A stretch of 64,000 nucleotides of DNA from CAWJNF01 sp963844235 (GTDB lineage Bacteria > Actinomycetota > Thermoleophilia > Gaiellales > Gaiellaceae): positions 1,054,001-1,118,000 of the forward strand of contig CAWJNF010000004.1 in NCBI GenBank assembly GCA_963844235.1. Direction: 5' to 3'. Below are positions 50,507 to 58,707 of the stretch, in pieces; positions within the stretch are counted from its first letter, which is position 1, and each line of letters opens with the position of its first letter. Position numbers and translations under genes: made by a program. The notes below the pieces were generated by a model, which did not search any database, was not told where the DNA came from, and worked only from the letters and a program-made list of their open reading frames with translations.

Positions 50507-52513
50507 ATGGAGCAGGTTCTTCAGTTCGTGCTGCTCGGCCTCGGGGGCGGCGCACTCATAGCCGGGATCGCGCTCGGCGTTGTTCTCACCTACCGCGGCT
50601 CGGGCATCATCAACCTCGCGACCGGCGCGGTGGCCATGGTGGCGGGCTACTCGTTCTGGTCCCTGCAATCCGACTTCTACGGGTTCACGCTGGGAACGGC
50701 ACCGGCCTTCGTCGTCACGGTGCTCGTGTCCGTCCTGGTCGGCGTGCTCATGGAGCTCCTGGTGTTCCGGCCGCTGCGGACGACGTCGCCGCTCGCCAAG
50801 CTGATCGCCTCGCTCGGGATCCTGCTCACGCTGCAGGCGGCGATGCTGCTCGGGTTCGGAACGGCGGCGCAGCAGGTCCCGAACATCCTTCCGGGCGGCA
50901 GGGTGAACGTCTTCGACGTGGTGATCCCCGCGAACCGTTTCTGGCTGACCGGGATCGTGATCGGCATGACGCTGTTGCTGGCGGCGCTGTACCGATGGAC
51001 GCAGTTCGGGCTGGCAACGCGGGCAGCGTCCGAGAACGAGGTCGCCGGGATGCTGGCCGGACTGTCGCCCAACCAGCTCTCGATGGCCAACACCGTGCTG
51101 GCGTCCGTGGTAGCCGGGCTGATGGGAATCCTCGCGGCGCCGTTGGTCCAGCTCGACTCGACCACGCTGCCGCTTGTGATCGTGCCGGCCCTGGCCGCGG
51201 CATTGTTCGCCGGCTTCACGTCGCTCGGCATCGCGTGCTTTGCCGGGCTCGCGATCGGAATCGCGCAGTCGCTCATGTACTACGCGTCGACTCTCTCGTG
51301 GTTCCCGACCGACAAGGGCAATCCGCTGCCCGGTATGCAGGCTCTCCTGACGTTCGCGATCATCGTGCTCGCGCTCTTCCTACGCGGGTCGAGCCTGCCG
51401 ACGAGAGGTGAGCTCGTCGAGAAGCGGCTGCCGGCGGTGCCGAGGCCGGAGCGGTTCCTACGCCCGAGCGTCCTCTTCACCGCCCTCGCGGTGCTGCTCC
51501 TGATCGTGCTGCCGTTCGACTACCGGCAGGCGCTGATGCTGTCCCTGATCGGAACGGTGGTGTGTCTGTCGCTCGTCGTGATCACGGGATACGTGGGCCA
51601 GGTATCGCTCGCCCAGGTCGCGCTGGCCGGCGTGTCCGGGTTCGTGGTATCGCACCTGATCGTGAAGGCCGGCGTCGGCTTCCCGTGGGGTCCGCTTGCG
51701 GGCTCGGTCGCCGCGGCCGTGCTCGGCCTGATCATCGGCGCATCGGCGCTGCGTGTCCGCGGGGTGAGCCTGGCGGTGGTGACGCTCGCGGGAGCCGTGG
51801 CGATCGAGCAGTTCGGGTTCGCCAACACCACCTGGGGCGCCGGAAGCTACGGCTCTCCGGTGGAGCAGCCGACGCTGGCAGGGTTGAAGCTTGGCTCGGA
51901 CGCCGGGTTCCGCGGGCTGGACGGCAATCTGCCGAGCCCGGTGCTCGGCTTCGTGTACGTCTTCGTCGTCGTCGCGCTCTGCCTGTTCGTCGCCAACCTT
52001 CGCCGCAGCAATCTCGGGCAGCGGATGCTGGCCGTGCGCTCGAACGAGCGGGCGGCGGCCGCCGCCGGGATCAGCGTCCGCAACGTCAAGTTCGTGGCCT
52101 TCGCGCTTTCCTCGTTCATCGCCGGCACCGCCGGGTGGATGTACGCCTACAACTTCGGCTCGGTGAACGCCGCCCGGTTCGGGATCCTGATCGCGCTCGC
52201 GTTCGTCGCCTTCGCCTACATCGGCGGGATCACGATGGTCTCCGGGGCGGTGATCGGGGGGCTGGTAGTGACCGAGGGTCTGGTCCCGCACCTCCTCGAC
52301 GACAAGCTCGGGATCTCAGGCAACTGGACCCTGCTCTTCGGCGGCTTGGTGTTGATCGTCACCCTGATCCTGAATCCCGAGGGCGTCGCCGGCTCGACCT
52401 ACAGGAAGAAGCAGCTGAAGAAGAAGGCGGGGATCCCGACACTCGAGGAGCGGTTGACTGCGCGCCTCCTGCGCAAGCAGCCCGAGGCAACGACGACGCC
52501 GGGCGAGCCATGA
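50507..52513 (+). CDS. Fused LivH-LivM permease of a branched-chain-type ABC importer
   Basis: A single 668-residue protein with two permease halves. The LivH-like half (about 1-300) has GIALGVVLTYRGSGIINLATGAVAMVAGY and LASVVAGLMGILAAPLVQLD. The LivM-like half (about 315-635) has ITGYVGQVSLAQVALAGVSGFV, VRGVSLAVVTLAGAVAIEQF and MLAVRSNERAAAAAGISVRNVKFVAFALSSFIAGTAGWMYAY. A basic tail (YRKKQLKKK) follows. Most organisms encode the two halves separately. The stop overlaps the LivG start (ATGA). Confidence 0.94.
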   Translation: MEQVLQFVLLGLGGGALIAGIALGVVLTYRGSGIINLATGAVAMVAGYSFWSLQSDFYGFTLGTAPAFVVTVLVSVLVGVLMELLVFRPLRTTSPLAKLIASLGILLTLQAAMLLGFGTAAQQVPNILPGGRVNVFDVVIPANRFWLTGIVIGMTLLLAALYRWTQFGLATRAASENEVAGMLAGLSPNQLSMANTVLASVVAGLMGILAAPLVQLDSTTLPLVIVPALAAALFAGFTSLGIACFAGLAIGIAQSLMYYASTLSWFPTDKGNPLPGMQALLTFAIIVLALFLRGSSLPTRGELVEKRLPAVPRPERFLRPSVLFTALAVLLLIVLPFDYRQALMLSLIGTVVCLSLVVITGYVGQVSLAQVALAGVSGFVVSHLIVKAGVGFPWGPLAGSVAAAVLGLIIGASALRVRGVSLAVVTLAGAVAIEQFGFANTTWGAGSYGSPVEQPTLAGLKLGSDAGFRGLDGNLPSPVLGFVYVFVVVALCLFVANLRRSNLGQRMLAVRSNERAAAAAGISVRNVKFVAFALSSFIAGTAGWMYAYNFGSVNAARFGILIALAFVAFAYIGGITMVSGAVIGGLVVTEGLVPHLLDDKLGISGNWTLLFGGLVLIVTLILNPEGVAGSTYRKKQLKKKAGIPTLEERLTARLLRKQPEATTTPGEP

Positions 52514-53304
52514 ACGTGCTCGACGCCTCGGGGATGTCGGTCAGGTTCGGCGGCGTGCATGCGCTCGTGGACGTCGACCTGCAGGTGGAGGAAGGGCAGC
52601 TGGTCGGGCTGATCGGCCCCAACGGCGCCGGCAAGACGACCTTCATCGACGCCATCACGGGGTTCGTGTCCTGTCGCGGCCGGGTGGAGCTGGACGGGCG
52701 CGACCTCAGCCGCCTGCCGGGGCATGCACGCGCGCGGCTCGGGCTGGCCCGAACGTGGCAGTCGATCGAGCTGTTCGACGACCTCTCGATCCGCGAGAAC
52801 CTGATGGTGGCTTCCCACCGCCCATCCCTGTGGGGGACGGTGCGCGAGGTGTTCTCCCGGCCCGTCATGCACATGCAGGCTGTCGACAACGCGCTTGGCC
52901 TGCTCGGCCTCGAGCACGTCGCCGAGCTGACGCCGGAGGAGCTCACCCAGGGCCAGCGCAAGCTTGTAGGGGTCGCGCGCGCCCTGGTCGCGTCCCCGCG
53001 GCTGATCTGCATGGACGAGCCCGCCGCCGGCCTGGACGTCAACGAGTCGGCCGAGCTCGGCCGGCGCCTGCGCGAGGTCGTCGACGCCGGCACCCCGATC
53101 CTGCTCGTCGACCACGACATGGGCCTCGTGCTCGGCATCTGCGACGAGGTGGTCGTGCTCGAGTTCGGCAGGGTCATTTCACGTGGCAAGCCCGACGAGG
53201 TGCGCCGGGACGCCCGCGTCGTCGCCGCCTACCTCGGGTCGGCCGCCGCCGAGCTCGCACCCGCGGCTCTCGAGGCGCCCCTTCCTGCCCCGGACGGGCC
53301 GTGA
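52510..53304 (+). CDS. livG: Branched-chain-type ABC importer ATPase, LivG-like
   Basis: A 264-residue ATPase starting at ATG 52510, inside the previous stop; the open frame upstream is a shadow of the permease. Walker A GPNGAGKTT at 36-44, Q-loop region ITGF, LARTWQSIELFDDLSIRENLM, a signature of LTQGQRKLVGVARAL in place of LSGGQ, and Walker B LICMDEPAAGL. VDHDMGLVLGICDEVVVLEFG and RVVAAYLG complete the LivG pattern. Its stop overlaps the LivF start by four bases. Confidence 0.93.
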   Translation: MNVLDASGMSVRFGGVHALVDVDLQVEEGQLVGLIGPNGAGKTTFIDAITGFVSCRGRVELDGRDLSRLPGHARARLGLARTWQSIELFDDLSIRENLMVASHRPSLWGTVREVFSRPVMHMQAVDNALGLLGLEHVAELTPEELTQGQRKLVGVARALVASPRLICMDEPAAGLDVNESAELGRRLREVVDAGTPILLVDHDMGLVLGICDEVVVLEFGRVISRGKPDEVRRDARVVAAYLGSAAAELAPAALEAPLPAPDGP

Positions 53305-54050
53305 ACGCGAACGGTCAGCCTGTCCTCTCGCTCGAAGGGCTCTCGGCCGGCTACGAGGGAGCGGCCGTTCTGCGCGGGCTCGACCTGCACGTTGCCGCCG
53401 GCGAGGTGGTCGCGCTGCTCGGTGCCAACGGCGCCGGCAAGACGACCACGCTGCGGGCGATCTCGGGCATTGTCCACCCGCTGGCGGGAAGGATCCTCTT
53501 CGAAGGCGAGGAGCTGGCTCGAACCTCCCCGAGCGCCCGGGCTCGCCTTGGCATCGCCCACGTGCCCGAAGGGCGAGGCCTCTTCTTCGGCCTCACCGTC
53601 GCCGAGCACCTCCGCCTCGGTTACCGGGGCGAGAGGCTCGACGCGCAGGTCGCCTACGGGAACTTCCCGGCTCTCGTCGAGCTCGAGCACCGCCGTGCCG
53701 GCCTCCTCTCGGGCGGTGAGCAGCAAATGCTCGCGATCGGGCGCGCACTAGCGCGCCGGCCGAAGCTGCTCCTGCTCGACGAGCTCTCGCTGGGCCTCGC
53801 GCCCGTGGTCGTCGAGCGCATCCTGCCGGTCGTGTCCGCCTACGCGAAGGAGACCGGCTGCGCCGTGCTGCTCGTCGAGCAGCACGTCCATCTCGCGCTG
53901 GAGGTCGCGGAGCGCGGCTACGTTCTCTCGCACGGCCAGCTCGCGCTGCACCGGCGAGCCGAGGAGCTGCGCGGTGACCAGCAGCTCATCGTCTCGAGCT
54001 ACCTGGGAGAGCAGGCGCAGGCGAGCCCGATCTCGAGCAAAGAAGCCTGA
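53301..54050 (+). CDS. livF: Branched-chain-type ABC importer ATPase, LivF-like
   Basis: A 249-residue ATPase from GTG 53301 (GTGA overlap with LivG). Walker A GANGAGKTTT, HVPEGRGLFFGLTVAEHLRLG, signature LLSGGEQQMLAIGRALARRP, Walker B LLLLDELSLGLAP, and the LivF switch LLVEQHVHLALEVAERGYVLSHG. Last gene of the importer operon. About 110 bases separate it from MetE-like D; no terminator is apparent there, so read-through is possible. Confidence 0.94.
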   Translation: MNANGQPVLSLEGLSAGYEGAAVLRGLDLHVAAGEVVALLGANGAGKTTTLRAISGIVHPLAGRILFEGEELARTSPSARARLGIAHVPEGRGLFFGLTVAEHLRLGYRGERLDAQVAYGNFPALVELEHRRAGLLSGGEQQMLAIGRALARRPKLLLLDELSLGLAPVVVERILPVVSAYAKETGCAVLLVEQHVHLALEVAERGYVLSHGQLALHRRAEELRGDQQLIVSSYLGEQAQASPISSKEA

Positions 54051-54055
54051 TCCGA

Positions 54056-54193
54056 GTGGTGACGCAACTGCCCGGCAACGACGTCGAGCTCCTCGGCCGG
54101 ACGCTCTTCAACCTCGAGCCCAACTCGTTCCCCCTGCAGTGGTTGCCGAAAGGAGGCACGTGGACAGGATCCTCACGACGCACGCCGGGAGCC
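54056..54193 (+). CDS. Possible small ORF between livF and MetE-like D
   Basis: GTG at 54056 or 54059 opens a frame of about 45 codons with strongly GC-biased third positions (TQLPGNDVELLGRTLFNLE, then PNSFPLQWLPKGG), overlapping the start of MetE-like D. No homology recognised and no clear ribosome site. It may be a leader peptide, a relic of a longer gene, or chance; kept only because the gap otherwise holds nothing recognisable. Confidence 0.15.
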
Positions 54194-55392
54194 TGATTCG
54201 CCCGCCGGAGGTGCTCGAGTTCCTCGACGCAATCGATCGAGGCGATCCCTACGACGCGGAGGGGCACGCCGCCTGCCTGAGGCAGTCGGTCGCGGAGGTC
54301 GTCCGCCGGCAGGCGGGCGCCGGGATCGACGTCGTCTCGGACGGCGAGTTCTCGAAGGTGAGCTGGATCTCGTACCTCTACGAGCGCATCAGCGGGCTCG
54401 AGCTGGGCTCGCTCCCCCCCGATACGGCCGTCATGCCGCCGAGCCGCGACCGGCAAGCGTTCCCGGAGTTCTACGCGGAGGACGATCAGCGGTTCCTGGC
54501 GGAGAGCAAGATCGTGCAGTTCCTCGGGGCGAAGGGTGTCGGGAAGCAGCCGGTCGAGTCGTCCGGAGGGCCGACCGTCTGGCTGTGCACGGGGCCGATC
54601 GAGTACGAGGAGACCAGTGCGATCGAGCGCGACATCGCGAACCTGAAGGCAGCTCGCGACCAGGTCGACGTCGAGGACGCGTTCCTGCCCGTGGTGGCGC
54701 CCGCGAGCGTCTACTGGCTCCACAATCGCTACTACGAGACGGACGAGGAGTTCGTCTTCGCGGTGGCGGACGCGCTGCGAAACGAGTACCGGGCGATCGT
54801 GGACTCCGGGCTCCTCCTGCAGGTCGACGACGCCGTCCTCGTGCACGAGTACGACTCGATTCTGTCGCTGGGCGGGTCGGTCGAGGACTACCGTCGGTGG
54901 GCCCAGGTGCGTGTCGACGCGCTCAACCACGCGCTCGAGGGCATCCCGGAGGATCGTGTCCGCTACCACGTCTGCTGGGGAAGCTGGCACGGCCCCCACG
55001 CGTTCGACCCGCCGCTGACCGAGGTCGTCGACCTCGTGCTGCAGGTACGGGCGCGGTACTACTCGATCGAGCAGGCGAACGCCCGCCATGAACACGAGTG
55101 GCGCGTCTGGGAGAACGTGAAGCTGCCCGAGGGCAAGGTGCTCATCCCGGGGATCGTCACCCACCACACGAACGTGGTGGAACACCCGGAGCTGGTGGCC
55201 GAGCGGCTCGTCCGCCTCGCCAAGCTGGTCGGGCGCGAGAGCGTCATGGGCGGCACGGATTGCGGCTTCGCCCAGGGCGCCTACCTGCGGCGGGTCCACC
55301 CGACGATCCAGTGGGCGAAGCTGCAAGCGCTCGCCGAGGGAGCACAGCTCGCCACGCAGGAGCTCTGGGGTCGTGTCCCGGAGGCGGTGTGA
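54160..55392 (+). CDS. MetE-like cobalamin-independent methyltransferase, catalytic domain only (protein D)
   Basis: A 410-residue MetE-type barrel. GTG 54160 follows AAAGGAGG. It begins DRILTTHAGSLIRPPEVLEF and has VAEVVRRQAGAGIDVVSDGEFSK, the opening of a MetE-like group often annotated as methionine synthase or epoxyalkane coenzyme-M transferase-like. Zinc ligands: H270 and C272 (YHVCWGS), E304 (YYSIEQANAR) and C368 (GTDCGFAQG). Distinct from A-C; residues 70-130 carry an insertion (PPSRDRQAFPEFYAED). It follows the branched-chain-type importer and is four bases from protein E, so import and methyl transfer may be linked. Confidence 0.88.
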   Translation: MDRILTTHAGSLIRPPEVLEFLDAIDRGDPYDAEGHAACLRQSVAEVVRRQAGAGIDVVSDGEFSKVSWISYLYERISGLELGSLPPDTAVMPPSRDRQAFPEFYAEDDQRFLAESKIVQFLGAKGVGKQPVESSGGPTVWLCTGPIEYEETSAIERDIANLKAARDQVDVEDAFLPVVAPASVYWLHNRYYETDEEFVFAVADALRNEYRAIVDSGLLLQVDDAVLVHEYDSILSLGGSVEDYRRWAQVRVDALNHALEGIPEDRVRYHVCWGSWHGPHAFDPPLTEVVDLVLQVRARYYSIEQANARHEHEWRVWENVKLPEGKVLIPGIVTHHTNVVEHPELVAERLVRLAKLVGRESVMGGTDCGFAQGAYLRRVHPTIQWAKLQALAEGAQLATQELWGRVPEAV

Positions 55393-55396
55393 TGCC

Positions 55397-56476
55397 ATGA
55401 CGCGTGACGACGTCCTGCTCGTAGGCAGCCTTCCCTTCGCTGACGCCGAGCAGACGCTCCGCGCCGCCGGCCCGGTTCTCCGCGGCCACGCCGCGTTCTT
55501 GCCGGACGGCGAGACCGCCGAGCGCGTGAACTGGGTGGGCATGCTGCCGCTGCTCGTCTTCACCTCGCATCCGGACATCGAGGAGACGCTCAGCCCTGGA
55601 GCGGCCCTCGAGCAGCCGGAGCACGATGCCGACCGCCCGCCGCCCGAGGATCTCGAAGGCATCTGGAACTTCCGGGTCAAGCCCGGCGCGACGCTCGCGT
55701 TCGACGATCTCCAGTACGCCCGCTTCGCGTCGGAGTCCTATCCGGTTTTCCGGCGGCTACGCGACGAGGGCGTGATCGAGGACGGCGTCCGTTTCCAGGT
55801 CTGCCTGCCTGCCCCGCACAGCGCGATCGACGGCTTCTTCGAGGACGCGGGCCAATGGCCCGAGGTCTATCGGGCCTACCTCGAAGGCATCCGGAACGAG
55901 ATCGGGCAGATGCTCGACGTCATCCCGGCGGACGACCTCGTCATCCAGTGGGACGTGGCCTGGGAGTTCGTCGATCTGGCGATGGGCGAGAAGAACTTCT
56001 TCAAGTTCTGGCCGAAGCTCACGCCCGAGGAGAAGTTCCAGCGGCATGCGGAGCAACTGGACGGCCTCTGGCAAGGCATCCCGGACGAGACACTGCTCGG
56101 CTTCCACTGGTGCTACGGGACGTGGGGCGGGTGGCCGATGGCGGCGATGACCGACCTCGACCTCTGCGTCCGCATGTCGAACGAGGCCAAGCGCCGGATC
56201 GGCCGACGGCTCGACTACGTGCACATGCCCGTCGTCCGCCGGCCGGACGAGGCGTTCTTCGCGCCGCTCGACGACCTCGACGTCGGAGACACGAAGGTCT
56301 ACCTCGGCATCGTCCACCACACCGACGGCATCGAGGACTTCCGACACCGCCGCGACCTCGCGCGCCGGCATCTCGCCGACTTCGGCATCGGCAGCGTCTG
56401 CGGGTACGGACGGATCGAGCCGGAGCTGCTGCCCGAGATCCTGCGTATCCACGCCGAGGACGCCGCGGAGCTCTAG
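55397..56476 (+). CDS. Divergent MetE/UroD-fold methyltransferase-like protein (protein E)
   Basis: A 359-residue protein of the same barrel fold but the most divergent in the window. VLLVGSLPFADAEQTLRAAG replaces the usual GSYPRP opening. H237 and C239 (FHWCYGTW) and C335 (GSVCGYGR) match three zinc ligands; the glutamate position falls in LDYVHMPVV, where H276 is the only candidate. LVIQWDVAWEFVDLA corresponds to the substrate strand. It begins four bases after protein D and probably works with it, perhaps as a second subunit or on the companion half-reaction. Confidence 0.78.
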   Translation: MTRDDVLLVGSLPFADAEQTLRAAGPVLRGHAAFLPDGETAERVNWVGMLPLLVFTSHPDIEETLSPGAALEQPEHDADRPPPEDLEGIWNFRVKPGATLAFDDLQYARFASESYPVFRRLRDEGVIEDGVRFQVCLPAPHSAIDGFFEDAGQWPEVYRAYLEGIRNEIGQMLDVIPADDLVIQWDVAWEFVDLAMGEKNFFKFWPKLTPEEKFQRHAEQLDGLWQGIPDETLLGFHWCYGTWGGWPMAAMTDLDLCVRMSNEAKRRIGRRLDYVHMPVVRRPDEAFFAPLDDLDVGDTKVYLGIVHHTDGIEDFRHRRDLARRHLADFGIGSVCGYGRIEPELLPEILRIHAEDAAEL

Positions 56477-56506
56477 CCCGTCGAGATCGTGATGGGCGGC
56501 GGGTCG

Positions 56507-56536
56507 GAGGGCCGGATCTAGTGGTCGGCCCCTACG
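56507..56536. repeat. GTAGGGGC-family palindromic repeat, copy 10 (degenerate, overlaps a stop codon)
   Basis: GAGGGCCGGATC and GGTCGGCCCCTACG arms with a diverged centre. On the minus strand its TAG is the stop codon of the NmrA-like gene, the second such case in the window. Confidence 0.75.
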
Positions 56537-57431
56537 CCGCTGACGAAGCGGCAGCCGCGAGCAGCTCGTCGTTGCGGGCGGACAGCACGTCGCGCAGTGC
56601 CCGTGGCGGCCGCCCGGTGAGCTCGGCGACCGCGTTCGTGCACACGGACAGGTGCCCTTCGCGGATCGCTCTGCCGGTTGACGTGACGAGCCCGGCGCCG
56701 TAGATGCGGTGGTCGTCGCCGGTCGCGTCGCCGATCATGCCGGCCCTGAAGCTCTCGTCGTCCACGTCGACGACCTCCACCGTCCGGCCCCCCAGCTCGC
56801 CGTACAGCGACGCGAGCTCGGCGGCGCCGAACGGCTCGGGGCCGGTGATCTCGTACGCGACCCCGTCGTGGCCGGAAGTTGCGAGAACGGCGGCCGCCGC
56901 GGCCGCGCAGTCCTCGCGCGAGACGTAGGCGACGCGGCCATCACCCCTGTTGTGGACGAGCCTGCCGCTCTCCAGGGAGCGAAGAGCCTCGGCGACCTGG
57001 AACTCCGCGTACAGGCTGTTGCGGAGGAACGTCCACGCCAGGCCGCTCTCCTGCAGCGCCTGCTCGGTCGCGCGGTGGCTCGCTGCCGGGGCGGCCGGGT
57101 TGGCCGGCAGCGGAGAGAGGATCGAGGTGTAGGCGACCCGCTCGATCCCGGCTGTCGCGGCCGCCTGGACAGCGGCCTTGTGCTGGGCCTCCCGCTTCGC
57201 CAGGTCACCCGTGCTGATGAGCAGCAGGCTCCGGCCGCCCTCGAATGCCTCCGGCAGCGACTCGGGACGGCCGTAGTCCCCGTAGCGAACCACTGCCCCA
57301 CGCGCCGCGAGCTCCGCGAGGGCGTCGGGCGTTCGGGTGCTGAGAACGACCTCGCCGGACGGGACCCGCTCGAGGAGTAGCTCGGCCACCCTGCGACCCA
57401 GGTTGCCGGACGCGCCGCCGACGACGATCAT
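56532..57431 (-). CDS. NmrA-like NAD(P)H-binding reductase (quinone oxidoreductase 2-like)
   Basis: A 299-residue atypical SDR. MIVVGGASGNLGRRVAELLL is the cofactor loop; STRTPDALAELAARGAVVRYGDY, SLLLISTGD, HKAAVQAAATAGIERVAYTS, LAWTFLRNSLYAEF and YEITGPEPFGAAELA are hallmarks of the NmrA/QOR2 group. ATG 57431 begins the fold directly, so the longer frame is rejected. Divergent (53 bases) from the LLM oxidoreductase, possibly sharing control. Its stop codon is provided by a palindromic repeat. Confidence 0.92.
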   Translation of the reverse strand: MIVVGGASGNLGRRVAELLLERVPSGEVVLSTRTPDALAELAARGAVVRYGDYGRPESLPEAFEGGRSLLLISTGDLAKREAQHKAAVQAAATAGIERVAYTSILSPLPANPAAPAASHRATEQALQESGLAWTFLRNSLYAEFQVAEALRSLESGRLVHNRGDGRVAYVSREDCAAAAAAVLATSGHDGVAYEITGPEPFGAAELASLYGELGGRTVEVVDVDDESFRAGMIGDATGDDHRIYGAGLVTSTGRAIREGHLSVCTNAVAELTGRPPRALRDVLSARNDELLAAAASSAA

Positions 57432-57484
57432 GGCGCCACTATATTTTCGCCCGGTAGCGGGCGGGCCGGCGAAGGAAGGGCACA

Positions 57485-58606
57485 ATGGCGATCGAGCTCG
57501 GCTATTTCACCATGCCGGTGCACCCACCGGAGCGCGACTACGTGCAGACGCTCAAGGAGGACCGGGAGGCGATCCTCCTCGCCGACCGGCTCGGCTTCAC
57601 GGAGGCCTACGTCGGCGAGCACGTTACGGACGTCGCCGAGTCGATCACGGACTGCACCGTGTTCCTGGCGAGCCTCGCCCACGTCACGAAGCAGATCAGG
57701 CTCGGCACGGGCACGGTCAACCTGCCGAATGGCCATCCGGCCGCGATCGCGACCAAGGTCGCGATGCTCGACAACATCCTCGAGGGTCGCTTCCTGTTCG
57801 GCATCAGCCCCGGCGGCCTGCCGTCCGATTGGGAGATGTTCGGGAACCTCGACGCCGACCGCCGGGAGAAGTTCGCCGAGTCCATCGACCTCATCCTCGG
57901 CATCTGGGAAGGAGACGCCCCCTACAACCTCGAGGGGAAGCACTGGACGATCTCGACCGAGCGGACGCAGATCCCCGAGATAGGTCAGGGCCGGATGGTC
58001 AAGCCCTACCAGAAGCCGCACCCGCCGATCGTCGTCACGGTGGTGGAGCCCTCCTCGGCGAGCGCAGCGAACGCAGCGTCCCGCGGCTGGGACGTCATCT
58101 CCGCCAACTTCCTCCTGCCCCAGTGGGTCAAGTCTCACTGGGAGAAGGTCGTCGAGGGATGCGAGGCGGCCGGCCGCACGCCCGACCCAGCGAGATGGCG
58201 CGTCGCCAAGACCGTCTTCGTCGCCGAGGACGAGCGCACCGCGCGCGAGTACGGCTTCGGGCCCGACAGCCCGTACCGCTTCTACTACCAGCAGCTCGGC
58301 TTCAAGCTCGTTCGCGCAGGCCGCGCCAACCTCTTCAAGCCGGATCCGGATCTCCCGGACTCGGCCGTCACGACGGACTCCATCGTCGACCAGCTCGTCG
58401 TCGCCGGCACGGTCGACCAGGTCGTCGACGAGCTGCTGGCCTTCCACGAGACGATCGGCGACTTCGGGACGCTCCTCTACTGCGGCATCGACTGGGCCGA
58501 CCCGCGACTCGCGCAGCGCTCGATGGAGCTCATGGCCGAGGAAGTCATGCCCCGGGTCAACCGCGCGATCGAGCCGGCAGCCGAGGCGGCTCGGGCGGAC
58601 GGTTGA
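57485..58606 (+). CDS. LLM-class flavin-dependent oxidoreductase
   Basis: A 373-residue luciferase-family monooxygenase. MAIELGYFTMPVHPPERDY, LADRLGFTEAYVGEHVTD, IRLGTGTVNLPNGHPAAIATKVAMLDNILEGRFLFGISPGGLPSDWEMFG and KPHPPIVVTVVEPSS are typical of the bacterial-luciferase/limonene-monooxygenase-type group using reduced FMN. It differs from the LLM protein at 46 kb. Separated by about 100 bases from the aminotransferase gene downstream. Substrate unknown. Confidence 0.92.
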   Translation: MAIELGYFTMPVHPPERDYVQTLKEDREAILLADRLGFTEAYVGEHVTDVAESITDCTVFLASLAHVTKQIRLGTGTVNLPNGHPAAIATKVAMLDNILEGRFLFGISPGGLPSDWEMFGNLDADRREKFAESIDLILGIWEGDAPYNLEGKHWTISTERTQIPEIGQGRMVKPYQKPHPPIVVTVVEPSSASAANAASRGWDVISANFLLPQWVKSHWEKVVEGCEAAGRTPDPARWRVAKTVFVAEDERTAREYGFGPDSPYRFYYQQLGFKLVRAGRANLFKPDPDLPDSAVTTDSIVDQLVVAGTVDQVVDELLAFHETIGDFGTLLYCGIDWADPRLAQRSMELMAEEVMPRVNRAIEPAAEAARADG

Positions 58607-58707
58607 CGGCCTTTCCGCGATCGGCAACACTGGCCGAGGTCTGATCGTCCCATCGATCCCGCCCCGGCGGGCTGCCGGGCGCGGTACGACGACGAAAGGA
58701 AGCGCCT

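Noticed and set aside
52966..52975. GTAGGGG match inside livG
   Set aside because: No pairing arm nearby and it lies in a conserved coding segment (KLVGVARAL); a chance match.
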